A stretch of 64,000 nt of DNA from Bradyrhizobium sp. CCBAU 51765 (GTDB lineage: Bacteria > Pseudomonadota > Alphaproteobacteria > Rhizobiales > Xanthobacteraceae). Below are positions 16,008-24,189 of this stretch, piece after piece; position 1 is the first letter of the stretch; every line of letters starts with the position of its first letter. The notes beneath the pieces were generated by a model that was not told the origin of the DNA, did no database searches, and saw only the letters and a list, made by a program, of their open reading frames with translations. Location of the stretch: NCBI RefSeq assembly GCF_015291725.1, contig NZ_CP030038.1:7801001-7865000 (forward strand). Reading direction: 5' to 3'. The position numbers and the translations under genes are program-made.

Positions 16008-17339
16008 ATGGCTGGACCAGCCGCCTCAACCAATCCGCCCGCAATCAAGTCGCGCGTCGGCGCGATCCTGCGCGCAACCAGCGGCAATTTCCTCGAGCAG
16101 TTCGACTTCTTCCTGTTCGGCTTCTATGCCGCCGCGATCGGCAAGGCGTTCTTCCCCTCCACCAACGAGACCGCCTCACTGCTCAATACGTTCGGCGTGT
16201 TCTGGCTCGGCGCCTTGATGCGCCCCGTCGGCGCCATCGTGCTGGGGGCCTATATCGACCGCATCGGCCGCCGCCAGGGTCTGATCGTCACGCTCGGCAT
16301 CATGGCCGTCGGCACGATCGTCATCGCGTTCTGCCCGAGCTACGCGACCATCGGCATCGCGGCGCCGATCATCGTACTGATCGGCCGGCTGCTGCAAGGC
16401 TTCTCGGCCGGCGTCGAGCTCGGCGGCGTGTCGGTGTATCTCGCGGAGATCGCGACGCCCGGCAATCGCGGCTTCTACACCTCGTTCCAGTCGTCGAGCC
16501 AGCAGGTCGCGATCTTCGTGGCCTCGATCCTCGGCTACCTCCTCTCCGAGGTGATGCCGGCCGACACCGTGGCCGCCTGGGGCTGGCGCATTCCCTTCTT
16601 CGTGGGATGCCTGATCATTCCGCTGATCTTCCTCCTGCGGCGGACGCTGGAGGAGACGCCGGCCTTCCTCGCCATGAAGAAGCATCCCACCGCGAACGAG
16701 GTGTTCGCCTCCGCGCTCGCCAACTGGCGCATCGTCGTCCTCGGGATGATGATCGCGATCCTGACCACGACGACGTTCTACTTCGTCACCGTGTACACGC
16801 CGACCTTCGGCAAGACCGTGCTGAAGCTGTCGACGCATGACGCGCTGCTGGTCACGCTGCTCGTCGCGGTGGCCAACTTCATCTGGAACCCGGTCGGCGG
16901 CGCGCTCTCCGATCGCATCGGCCGCAAGCCGGTGCTGATCACGATCGCCTGCCTGTCGCTGGTGACCGCCTACCCGGCATTGCACTGGTTGGTGGCGGCG
17001 CCGACCTTCGGCAAGCTGCTCGCGGTCGAGATGATGTTCTCGTTCTATTTCGGCGTCTACAGCGGCACCATGTTGGGTGCCCTCGTCGAGATCGTGCCGG
17101 CGCATGTCCGCACCACCTGCTTCTCGCTGGCGTTTGCGCTTGCCGCCGCCCTGTTCGGCACCTTCACGCCGTTCGCCTCGACCTGGCTGATCGAGCGGAC
17201 CGGCGACAAGGCCTCGCCCGGTTTCTGGCTGATGTTCGCCGCCCTGCTCGGCATCATCGCGGCCTCGACGGTGTATCGCGGCGGCGGCAAGGTGGCGCCG
17301 GCCTATGAAGCGGTGCCGGAGCCGGTCGCGGGGCGTTAG
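16008..17339 (+). CDS. MFS transporter, metabolite:H+ symporter type
   Basis: Protein of 443 residues with about 12 membrane helices. NFLEQFDFFLFGFYAAAIGK at the N-terminus, the motif-A loop YIDRIGRRQGL, GRLLQGFSAGVELGGVSVYL and a second DRIGRKP loop are characteristic of the citrate/alpha-ketoglutarate (MHS) subgroup. It should import a carboxylate with protons across the inner membrane. ATG at 16008 has AAGGGAG eight bases upstream; the longer frame from 15894 overlaps non-coding DNA. It follows the LysR gene by 140 bases and may be its target. Confidence 0.9.
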   Translation: MAGPAASTNPPAIKSRVGAILRATSGNFLEQFDFFLFGFYAAAIGKAFFPSTNETASLLNTFGVFWLGALMRPVGAIVLGAYIDRIGRRQGLIVTLGIMAVGTIVIAFCPSYATIGIAAPIIVLIGRLLQGFSAGVELGGVSVYLAEIATPGNRGFYTSFQSSSQQVAIFVASILGYLLSEVMPADTVAAWGWRIPFFVGCLIIPLIFLLRRTLEETPAFLAMKKHPTANEVFASALANWRIVVLGMMIAILTTTTFYFVTVYTPTFGKTVLKLSTHDALLVTLLVAVANFIWNPVGGALSDRIGRKPVLITIACLSLVTAYPALHWLVAAPTFGKLLAVEMMFSFYFGVYSGTMLGALVEIVPAHVRTTCFSLAFALAAALFGTFTPFASTWLIERTGDKASPGFWLMFAALLGIIAASTVYRGGGKVAPAYEAVPEPVAGR

Positions 17340-17344
17340 GACGG

Positions 17345-17450
17345 TGTCATTCCGGGGCGCGCGTAGCGCGAGCCCGGAATCTATTTCCCAGAGCATTCCT
17401 GTGGCACGATGGATTCCGGGCTCGACGCTTCGCATCGCCCCGGAATGACG
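17345..17450. repeat. REP-like paired palindrome
   Basis: Outer arms TGTCATTCCGGGGCG and CGCCCCGGAATGACG, inner GGAATCTA.../ATGGATTCC. Same family as 12710-12790. It lies between convergent genes (MFS and Rieske protein). Confidence 0.75.
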
Positions 17451-17457
17451 ACGGAGG

Positions 17458-17871
17458 CTACAGCTCCACCACCACGTAGTCGCTCTCGATCCTGACCGAA
17501 ACAGTCTCGGCGACATACGGCCCCTTCACCACGCTCGCCCCCGGCTCGACATGGGCCGGATAGGCCTTCACGCGGAAGCGGCGGGGGTCGCAGTAGGATT
17601 GGCCGGTGCGGATGTCGAACTCCCAGCCGTGCCAGGGGCAGCGGATGATTTCCCCTAGCTTGGTGTATTCGATCTCGCCGGGATTGTTCGATTGCGCGAG
17701 CCCGATCAGCGGGCCCTCGCACAGCGCCGCGCCCTGATGCGGGCAACGGTTCATCAGGCCGAAATACTCGCCCTTGATGTTGAAGATTGCGATCGACCGC
17801 CCTTCGATCTCCAGAAACTTTCGCGTGCCCGGCGGAAGCTCGTCGACCGGCGCGACGACGTGTCTTGCCAT
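17458..17871 (-). CDS. Rieske [2Fe-2S] ferredoxin-like protein
   Basis: Protein of 137 residues with both Rieske ligand boxes: Cys43-x-His45 in RCPHQGAALCEG and Cys78-x2-His81 in CPWHGWEFD. It is small, with no TAT signal or membrane anchor, so a soluble electron carrier or a dioxygenase ferredoxin component. Its ATG overlaps the stop of the amidohydrolase gene by one base, so translation is coupled. The tandem amidohydrolase/Rieske arrangement suggests an electron-requiring step in the same degradation pathway. Confidence 0.9.
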   Translation of the reverse strand: MARHVVAPVDELPPGTRKFLEIEGRSIAIFNIKGEYFGLMNRCPHQGAALCEGPLIGLAQSNNPGEIEYTKLGEIIRCPWHGWEFDIRTGQSYCDPRRFRVKAYPAHVEPGASVVKGPYVAETVSVRIESDYVVVEL

Positions 17872-18980
17872 CAGGAAACGCCGTAAAGCTTCTTCGCATT
17901 GCCGAGGTAGAACGCCTCGCGATTGGCTTCGCTGACGCCCGCCGGCAAGACGCGCGACGGTTCGTCATAGTCCCAATGCGGATAATCGGTGGCGAACAGC
18001 AGGCGGTCCCAGCCGATCCATTTGATGACGTCGAACAGGTCCTCGCGGCTTTCAGGATCCTCCATCGGCTGCGTCGTCCACCACACCTGCTCGCGGATAT
18101 ATTCCGACGGCGGCCGCTTCACATGCGGCACCTCGCTGCGCAGCCGCTGCCAGGCCTTGTCGAGCCGCCACGCCAGCGACGGTGCCCAGCCGAAGCCGGC
18201 CTCGATCATCACCATCTTCAGTTTCGGGAAGCGCTCGAACACGCCTTCCAGCACGAGGCTCGCCAGCGCCGATTGCTGGCATTGCGAGTGACCCACCATC
18301 TCCTCGATGTAGTAGGACGGCCAGCCCGACGGCGTGATCGGGTTGCCGCCGAAGCCGAAGGCATGGACGCCGACGGGAAGGCCTGCCTCCTCCGCGGCCT
18401 GGTAGATCGGCCAATAGCGGCGCTGGCCGAGCGGCTCGACATTGCGGCTGAGCAGCAGCACCTGCACGAAGTTCTTGTCGCCGGCGCGCTCGCGAATTTC
18501 GGCGGCGGCCGACAACCCGTCCTCGTTGCCCACGACGATGGACGCCTTCAGCCGCTTGTCCTTGGAGGTCCATTTGTCGATCTGCCAGTCGTTGACCGCC
18601 GAGCACAGGGCCGCCGAGAGCTCGTGATTGCGGATGCCCTGTCCCGTGTTGAGCGGATTGAGCACGCCCAATTGCACGTTGTTGGGATCGAGCAGCTGCT
18701 TCTGCATGAACGACAGCGAGGAGCCCTGCGGCCCGCCCTCCGGCGGATAGGCATCGCGGCGCGAGGCGTTGGGCTGGGCTTTCGGATAGGGCGGGCCTTC
18801 CATCATGCCCTGATAGGCATGGACGCCGTAGACTTCGAGGTGATGCTGCCAGCGTTTGGCGAGGTAGGGATAGAGCTCGGTGCGGGTGGCGCGTGCCGGA
18901 TGGATGTCGCAGTCCGCGATCGCGGTTTTGACGGTCAGTGGGGACGCGGCTTCTTGGTTCTCGCGGAACTGGATATTCAT
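17871..18980 (-). CDS. Amidohydrolase (ACMSD-like TIM barrel), copy 1
   Basis: Protein of 369 residues of the amidohydrolase-2 family. N-terminal DCDIHPA gives the first metal ligands (here D-x-H in place of HxH), GVHAFG the next His, and FATDYPHWDYDEP the C-terminal Asp. ACMSD-type enzymes decarboxylate or hydrate aromatic ring-cleavage products with one Zn or Mn ion. It is about the same length and layout as the gene directly upstream (19006-20064) and probably its duplicate. Downstream it overlaps the Rieske gene by one base. Confidence 0.85.
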   Translation of the reverse strand: MNIQFRENQEAASPLTVKTAIADCDIHPARATRTELYPYLAKRWQHHLEVYGVHAYQGMMEGPPYPKAQPNASRRDAYPPEGGPQGSSLSFMQKQLLDPNNVQLGVLNPLNTGQGIRNHELSAALCSAVNDWQIDKWTSKDKRLKASIVVGNEDGLSAAAEIRERAGDKNFVQVLLLSRNVEPLGQRRYWPIYQAAEEAGLPVGVHAFGFGGNPITPSGWPSYYIEEMVGHSQCQQSALASLVLEGVFERFPKLKMVMIEAGFGWAPSLAWRLDKAWQRLRSEVPHVKRPPSEYIREQVWWTTQPMEDPESREDLFDVIKWIGWDRLLFATDYPHWDYDEPSRVLPAGVSEANREAFYLGNAKKLYGVS

Positions 18981-19005
18981 CGCCTTGCCTCCTTTGGCAG
19001 CGGGC

Positions 19006-20064
19006 TCATTTCAGGCGGGGATAGGTTGCATGCGGATTGTCGATCATGATCTTGCGCACGAGATCGGGGGACAGACCTTCGGGCAGCGCGTCCTGGCCGT
19101 CGAACTGCCAGTGCGGATAGTCCGTGGAGAATAGGACCAATTCGTCCGACTGCATATGATCAAACAGGCGAATTAATGTCTCAGCTTCCGGCGGTGCATC
19201 AAATGGCTGTAACGAAAAGCGGATGTTGCTGCGCACAATCTCCAGCGGCGCACGATCGACCCATGGGGTTTCCATCCGCACCCCGCGCCAGAACTTGTGC
19301 AGGCGCCAGAGATAGGGCGCGATCCAGGACACGCCGGACTCCAGCATCACCATTTTCAGCCGCGGATATTTGGCGAACACGCCTTCGACGATCAGGCTGG
19401 TGAGCTGGGTCTGGAACGCCTGGGCCTGCCCGACATAGTCCTCAATGTGGTAGGACCCCCACCCCACCGCGGTCGGCGGATTGTGATAGGCGGAACCGGC
19501 GTGGATGCCGACCGGAAGTTCCAGACGCTCCGCGGTCTCGTAGATCGGCCACAGCGCGCGCTTGCCGAGCGGCACATCGCCCATGACCAGCATCAGGACC
19601 TGCACGAAGCGCTTGTCCGGGGCGCAACGCTCGATCTCGGCGACGGCCTTCTCGACGCTTTGCGTCGGAATCACGATCGAGCCGCGCAGCCGCGAATCGC
19701 GGTCGAGCCATTCCTTCGCCAGCCAGTCGTTCAGCGCGCGGCAGAAGGCGGCCTGCATATCCTCGGAGAACACCATCTGCACGCCATACAGCGGATTGCA
19801 GATGGCATGTTCGAGCTGAAAAGGATCGAGCACATGGCGCTGCATGTCCGCCAGACTCTCGCCCGGCTTGCCCTGCTCGGGCCGCCAGTCGGGCCGTGCC
19901 GTAATCGGCGAATTCTGCGGATAGGATTGCGAGACGAGGTCGACCATGCCGCGCGTCGTGACCTGATCGCGCCAATATTCGTTCAGGTACGGCAGCAGGC
20001 TGGTCAGATGCGGCACGGCCGGATGCACATCGCAGTCCACCCCACCGGCGATCAGGGACGCCAT
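19006..20064 (-). CDS. Amidohydrolase (ACMSD-like TIM barrel), copy 2
   Basis: Protein of 352 residues, paralogous to copy 1: DCDVHPA at the N-terminus, VGIHAGSAYH in the middle and FSTDYPHWQFDG at the C-terminus. Start taken at MASLIAGGVDCDVHPA (ATG at 20064, GGAG seven bases upstream), not at the in-frame start 17 codons earlier. It is the first gene of a three-gene set with copy 1 (25-base gap) and the Rieske protein. Two related hydrolases may act on different intermediates or form a complex; no evidence decides this. Confidence 0.85.
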   Translation of the reverse strand: MASLIAGGVDCDVHPAVPHLTSLLPYLNEYWRDQVTTRGMVDLVSQSYPQNSPITARPDWRPEQGKPGESLADMQRHVLDPFQLEHAICNPLYGVQMVFSEDMQAAFCRALNDWLAKEWLDRDSRLRGSIVIPTQSVEKAVAEIERCAPDKRFVQVLMLVMGDVPLGKRALWPIYETAERLELPVGIHAGSAYHNPPTAVGWGSYHIEDYVGQAQAFQTQLTSLIVEGVFAKYPRLKMVMLESGVSWIAPYLWRLHKFWRGVRMETPWVDRAPLEIVRSNIRFSLQPFDAPPEAETLIRLFDHMQSDELVLFSTDYPHWQFDGQDALPEGLSPDLVRKIMIDNPHATYPRLK

Positions 20065-20207
20065 GACGTCTCCTTCACGTTTCCTCGTCCATTCTTGTCT
20101 CGTGCCCGCATTCAAGCAGGCCTGCCCGCCGCCCGCAACTCAGCCGGGGCCGCCGGCATATGCTAGGAAGGCGCAGCTCGGTTGCGAAGGAATGAGGGGT
20201 TTCAGGG

Positions 20208-20690
20208 ATGAAAGAGCTCGTCGGCATTGCGGAACGGGTCGCGGCCCAACTGATCGCGCGCAAACAGACCATCGCGGTGGCGGAATCATCGGCCGGCGGC
20301 CTGATCTCGGCCAGCCTGCTCGCGGTGCCCGGCGCCTCCGCCTATTACCTCGGCGGCGCGGTGGTCTACACCCGCGAGGCCAGACGGGTGCTGATGGATA
20401 TTTCGGATGACGGCATGAAGGGCTTTCGGTCGTCGTCGGAGCCCTACGCGCAATTGCTGGCCGAGCAGATGCGCAGCCGCTTCAGTTGTGATTGGGGCCT
20501 GTCCGAGACCGGTGCGGCGGGCCCCACCGGCAACCGCTACGGCGACGCAGCGGGCCATAGCTGCATGGCGGTCGCAGGACCCGCCGCGGAGGTGATGACG
20601 CTGGAGACGGGCAGCAGCGACCGGTTTGCGAACATGCAGGTGTTTGCAGCGACGGCACTGAAGTTGCTGCTGAGGAAGCTGGAGGGCTGA
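20208..20690 (+). CDS. CinA-family nicotinamide-nucleotide amidase
   Basis: Protein of 160 residues covering only the C-terminal CinA/PncC domain. Motifs: AVAESSAGGLISASLL near residue 30, GASAYYLGGAVVYT, and ETGAAGPTGNRYG (normally GxAGPxG). The family deamidates NMN to nicotinate mononucleotide in NAD recycling. The N-terminal molybdopterin-binding-like domain of full CinA is absent, which is common. Divergent from the amidohydrolase operon. Confidence 0.85.
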   Translation: MKELVGIAERVAAQLIARKQTIAVAESSAGGLISASLLAVPGASAYYLGGAVVYTREARRVLMDISDDGMKGFRSSSEPYAQLLAEQMRSRFSCDWGLSETGAAGPTGNRYGDAAGHSCMAVAGPAAEVMTLETGSSDRFANMQVFAATALKLLLRKLEG

Positions 20691-20733
20691 CGGCATCGAT
20701 GCGGTGAGCCGGGACGGTCTCGCCGCCAACACT

Positions 20734-20841
20734 GCTGTCATCGCCCGGCTTGACCGGGCGATCCAGTACGCTGAGACCGTTGTGATTGAATCGATACGCC
20801 GCGGCGTACTGGATGCCCCGGTCAAGCCGGGGCATGACAGC
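20734..20841. repeat. Long inverted REP-like pair
   Basis: Left arm reads CTGTCATCGCCCGGCTTGAC..., right arm ends ...GTCAAGCCGGGGCATGACAG, with GATCCAGTACGC opposed to GCGTACTGGAT inside. The two arms, about 35 bases each, are near-perfect inverted copies around a ~35-base spacer. It is placed between convergent genes and closely resembles the element at 7063-7166. Confidence 0.8.
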
Positions 20842-20854
20842 GGAATATGTAGGC

Positions 20855-21130
20855 CTACCGCCCCAAATGCCGCATGAAAATCCGTACCACATAGCCGTGA
20901 AAGCGCGGCGCTTCGTCGTAGAGGTCCGACGCAATGCGTTCGATGGTTTCGCGCAGCGACAAAAATTGTGCCTGGCGCGCGCTGCTCTCGGTGCCCTGCA
21001 TGCCCGCGAGCTCGTCCATGGCAGCGTCGCTGATCTGGCACTGCACGACCTCGCCATCGTTCAGCATGGTGAAGCGAAAGGCCAGACGTTCGAGATCATG
21101 GCCAATGATCTTGTCGCGCGTGAGCGGCAT
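20855..21130 (-). CDS. DUF1488 family protein
   Basis: Protein of 91 residues starting MPLTRDKIIGHDLERLAFRF. It has the pattern of DUF1488 proteins (F-x-x-x-ND-x-x-V-x-C-x-I-S-D-A-A-M near residue 20-35), widespread in Rhizobiales and of unknown function. ATG at 21130 preferred over an in-frame start 11 codons earlier that reads through low-complexity residues. It faces the AMP nucleosidase in the same direction, 81 bases downstream of it. Confidence 0.75.
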   Translation of the reverse strand: MPLTRDKIIGHDLERLAFRFTMLNDGEVVQCQISDAAMDELAGMQGTESSARQAQFLSLRETIERIASDLYDEAPRFHGYVVRIFMRHLGR

Positions 21131-21211
21131 TGCAAGCGTCCCGGTCGGCCCCCTCGCGGACAATGCGAAAAATTCTCCAACTTGTCAGCAAGGATGAAAG
21201 GGGGCCCCGAC

Positions 21212-22681
21212 CTACTGGAACGCGACTTCGGCGAAACTGCGGAGCTTTCGCGAATGCAGGCGCTCCGATTCCTGCTGCTTGAGCCGCTCCAGCGCTTTCA
21301 GGCCGATCTCGAGATGCTGGCCGACACGGCGGCGGTAGAATTCGCTGGCCATGCCGGCGAGCTTGATCTCGCCGTGCAGCGGCTTGTCCGAGACGCAGAG
21401 CAGCGTGCCATAGGGGACGCGGAAGCGGTAGCCGTTGGCGGCGATGGCGGCGGATTCCATATCGAGCGCGACCGCGCGCGATTGCGACAGGCGGCGGATC
21501 ACTTCAGGCCCGGAAATCTCCCAGTTGCGGTTGTCGACGCTCGCCACCGTCCCCGTGCGCATCAGGCGCTTCAGCTCGAAACCCTCGAGCCCGGTGACAT
21601 CCTCGACCGCCTCCTCGAGCGCGACCTGCATCTCCGCGAGCGCAGGAATCGGCACCCACAGCGGCAGCTCGCGGTCGAGCACATGGTCCTCGCGTACATA
21701 GCCGTGCGCGAGCACGTAGTCGCCGAGCCGCTGCGTGTTGCGCAGGCCCGCGCAATGGCCGAGCATGAGCCAGGCATGCGGCCGCAGCACGGCCACATGG
21801 TCGGTGACGTTGCGCGCATTGGACGGACCGGTGCCGATGTTGATCAGCGTGATGCCGCGATAACCCGGCGCGACCAGATGGAAGGCCGGCATCTGCGGTG
21901 CGCGCGCGGGGGCAACGCCCGTCGTCGCGCCGCCGCTGCGCGTGATGACGTTGCCGGGCGCCACGAAAGCGTCGAGGCCCGCCTCGCCGGACTGAAGACG
22001 TTGCTGGCAGAGCTGCGCGAAGGCGTCGACATAGAACTGGTAATTGGTGAAGATCACGAAGTTCTGGAAATATTCGGAATCGGTGCCGGTGTAGTGATAA
22101 AGCCGGCGCAGCGAGTAATCGATGCGGGCGGCGCGGAACAGGGACAGCGGCTTGGGTGTCCCCGGCTGCAGCTCGAAGGTGCCGTCGGCGATCGCGTCGT
22201 CCATCGTCGCGAGATCAGGCACGTCGAACGCATCGCGCAGCGACCGCGTGACGGCGGAGTTCTCGCTGGTCGTGATGGCGGCTTCGATATTGATGTCGCG
22301 GCGATAGGCGAAGTGGATCGGGATCGGCTCGGCGGATTCGCCGATCTCGACCGGCACGCCGTGATTCTGGATCAGCAATCCGATCTGCTCGGTGAGATAG
22401 CTGCGGAACAGATCCGGCCGCGTCACGCTGGTCTCGTGCACGCCGGGCCCTGCGACGAAGCCGTAAGACAGGCGTGAATCCAGCCGCGCATGCGTCGCGG
22501 TGGTGATGCGGACAAAGGGATAATAGGCCCGCATCCGCGTCGTGACGGTCTCGCCGTTGACATAGGCCTCGAACCGGTCGCGCAGGAACTTGGTGTTGCG
22601 CTCGTAGATCTCTTCGAGGCGGGCCACGGCGAGACTCGCGTCGGTGAAGGATTCGGTGGCGATGGAGGGGGGAGAATGCAT
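21212..22681 (-). CDS. amn: AMP nucleosidase
   Basis: Protein of 489 residues, close to the 484 of E. coli Amn. N-terminal regulatory part with FLRDRFEAYVNGE and RAYYPFVRITT; the C-terminal nucleosidase has INIGTGPSNARNVTDH, LGHCAGLRNTQRLGDYVLAHGY and VALDMESAAIAANGY (the Met-Glu-Ser ribose motif of purine phosphorylases), then LCVSDKPLHGEIK. It cleaves AMP into adenine and ribose 5-phosphate in the cytoplasm and is usually controlled allosterically by ATP and phosphate. Start is the ATG at 22681. Confidence 0.93.
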   Translation of the reverse strand: MHSPPSIATESFTDASLAVARLEEIYERNTKFLRDRFEAYVNGETVTTRMRAYYPFVRITTATHARLDSRLSYGFVAGPGVHETSVTRPDLFRSYLTEQIGLLIQNHGVPVEIGESAEPIPIHFAYRRDINIEAAITTSENSAVTRSLRDAFDVPDLATMDDAIADGTFELQPGTPKPLSLFRAARIDYSLRRLYHYTGTDSEYFQNFVIFTNYQFYVDAFAQLCQQRLQSGEAGLDAFVAPGNVITRSGGATTGVAPARAPQMPAFHLVAPGYRGITLINIGTGPSNARNVTDHVAVLRPHAWLMLGHCAGLRNTQRLGDYVLAHGYVREDHVLDRELPLWVPIPALAEMQVALEEAVEDVTGLEGFELKRLMRTGTVASVDNRNWEISGPEVIRRLSQSRAVALDMESAAIAANGYRFRVPYGTLLCVSDKPLHGEIKLAGMASEFYRRRVGQHLEIGLKALERLKQQESERLHSRKLRSFAEVAFQ

Positions 22682-22738
22682 GGTTCGACCGCCGCTTTGC
22701 TTGAAACCAGCGCACTATAGCAGGATCGCAGCCAAGTC

Positions 22739-22818
22739 GTCATTGCGAGCGCAGCGAAGCAATCCAGAAATCTCGCCGCGGAGACAATCTGGATTGCTTC
22801 GCTGCGCTCGCAATGACG
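22739..22818. repeat. REP-like inverted repeat
   Basis: Near-perfect long palindrome: CGTCATTGCGAGCGCAGCGAAG... and ...CTTCGCTGCGCTCGCAATGACG, with CAATCCAGA / TCTGGATTG inside. It follows the HlyD-adaptor gene and could end transcription there. Confidence 0.8.
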
Positions 22819-22844
22819 AGGAAAGATGACGCGCTTTTCGCGCG

Positions 22845-24179
22845 TCACTTCTCGCGGAACGCCCGCATCAGCTGGTCGTGCAGCGGCTTCATCAGGTAGG
22901 ACAGCATGGTGCGGTCGCCGGTCTGGACGAAGGCCTCCACGGGCATGCCGGGAATCATCTTGACGTCGCCGAGCCGGGCGATCTCTTCCGGCGGCATCGA
23001 GACGCGGATGGTGTAGTAGCCCTGGCCGGTGCGCTGGTCGGTGGTGACGTCGGGCGAGACGCGGCTGACGACGCCGTTGAGCTCCGGCGTGGTGCGCTGG
23101 TTGAACGCGGAGAGGCGCAGCAGCGTCTTCTGGCCGATCTGGAGCTTGTCGATATCGACCGGATTGACCTTGGCCTCGACCTGGAGATCGTCGGCCTGCG
23201 GAACGATCAGCATCAAGGTATCGCCGGCCGTGACGACGCCGCCGACGGTGTGCACGGTCGATTGCAGCACCATGCCGTCCTGCGGCGCGCGGATGTCGAT
23301 GCGGCGGAGCTGGTCTTCGGCAGCGACCTTGCGCTCGATCAGCTCGCCGATCTTGTCGTTGGTCTCGCGCAGGTCCTTGGAGACCTCGCTGACCACGTCC
23401 TTGTCGATCTGGATGATCTGGAGCTCGGTCTCGGTGATCTTGCCCTTGGCCTGGGCGCGCGAGGCGATGTACTGCGCGCGCTCGCCGTTGAGACGCGCCG
23501 AGTCACGTTCGAGCTGGGTCAGGCGCGAGATCTGCACCAGGCGCTTTTCGTAGAGCTCGCGCACGCCGGTGAGCTCGTTCTGCACCAGCGCGATCTCCTG
23601 GTCCTTGGCCTTCTCCTGGGCGCTGAGACCGGAGATTTCCTCGTTGAGCTGCGTGATGCGCTCGCGCAGCTGCGCCTTCTGCCCGGTGCGGCCGTTGACG
23701 CGAACGTCGAACAGCTTGGTTTCGGCCGAGAGCAGCACCTTGACGTCGGGATCGCTGGCACGCTCGATCAGCGTCTGCGGGAACTCGATGCTGTCGAGAC
23801 CGCGCTGCTCGGCCTGGAGTCGCGCCGCACGCGCCTGCGCGGCGTCGAGATTCTTGGTGACGATCGCAAGGTTGGCCTTGGTCACGGTGTCGTCGAGCCG
23901 CACCACGATGTCGCCGGCCTTGACCCGGTCACCGTCGCGGGCGCGCACCTCGCCGACCACGCCGCCGGTCGGATGCTGCACCTTCTTGACGTTGGATTCG
24001 ACCACGATCTGCCCCGGCGCGATCAGCGCGCCCGAGATCAGCACGGTCGACGCCCAGCCGCCGAGGCCGACGACCAGGACCAGCACGATGACGAGGCCGA
24101 GGACCAGGTGAAACCTGATGGAATCACCTACAGTCTTCTTGGCGGCGGGCTTCGTTCCGCCGATAGCCAACGTGCTCAT
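22845..24179 (-). CDS. HlyD-family type I secretion membrane fusion protein
   Basis: Protein of 444 residues. One transmembrane helix at about 25-45 (rich in V, L and I) after a short cytoplasmic tail, then GALIAPGQIVVESNVKKVQHPTGG (lipoyl/hairpin start), a long coiled coil about 110-290, and the second lipoyl half ending in the HlyD C-terminal pattern TPGMPVEAFVQTGDRTMLSYL. It bridges the inner-membrane ABC transporter to an outer-membrane TolC-type channel. Start at MSTLAIGG; the open frame upstream overlaps the transporter gene. It follows that gene by 10 bases. Confidence 0.92.
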   Translation of the reverse strand: MSTLAIGGTKPAAKKTVGDSIRFHLVLGLVIVLVLVVGLGGWASTVLISGALIAPGQIVVESNVKKVQHPTGGVVGEVRARDGDRVKAGDIVVRLDDTVTKANLAIVTKNLDAAQARAARLQAEQRGLDSIEFPQTLIERASDPDVKVLLSAETKLFDVRVNGRTGQKAQLRERITQLNEEISGLSAQEKAKDQEIALVQNELTGVRELYEKRLVQISRLTQLERDSARLNGERAQYIASRAQAKGKITETELQIIQIDKDVVSEVSKDLRETNDKIGELIERKVAAEDQLRRIDIRAPQDGMVLQSTVHTVGGVVTAGDTLMLIVPQADDLQVEAKVNPVDIDKLQIGQKTLLRLSAFNQRTTPELNGVVSRVSPDVTTDQRTGQGYYTIRVSMPPEEIARLGDVKMIPGMPVEAFVQTGDRTMLSYLMKPLHDQLMRAFREK

Positions 24180-24189
24180 GACTTTGTGC

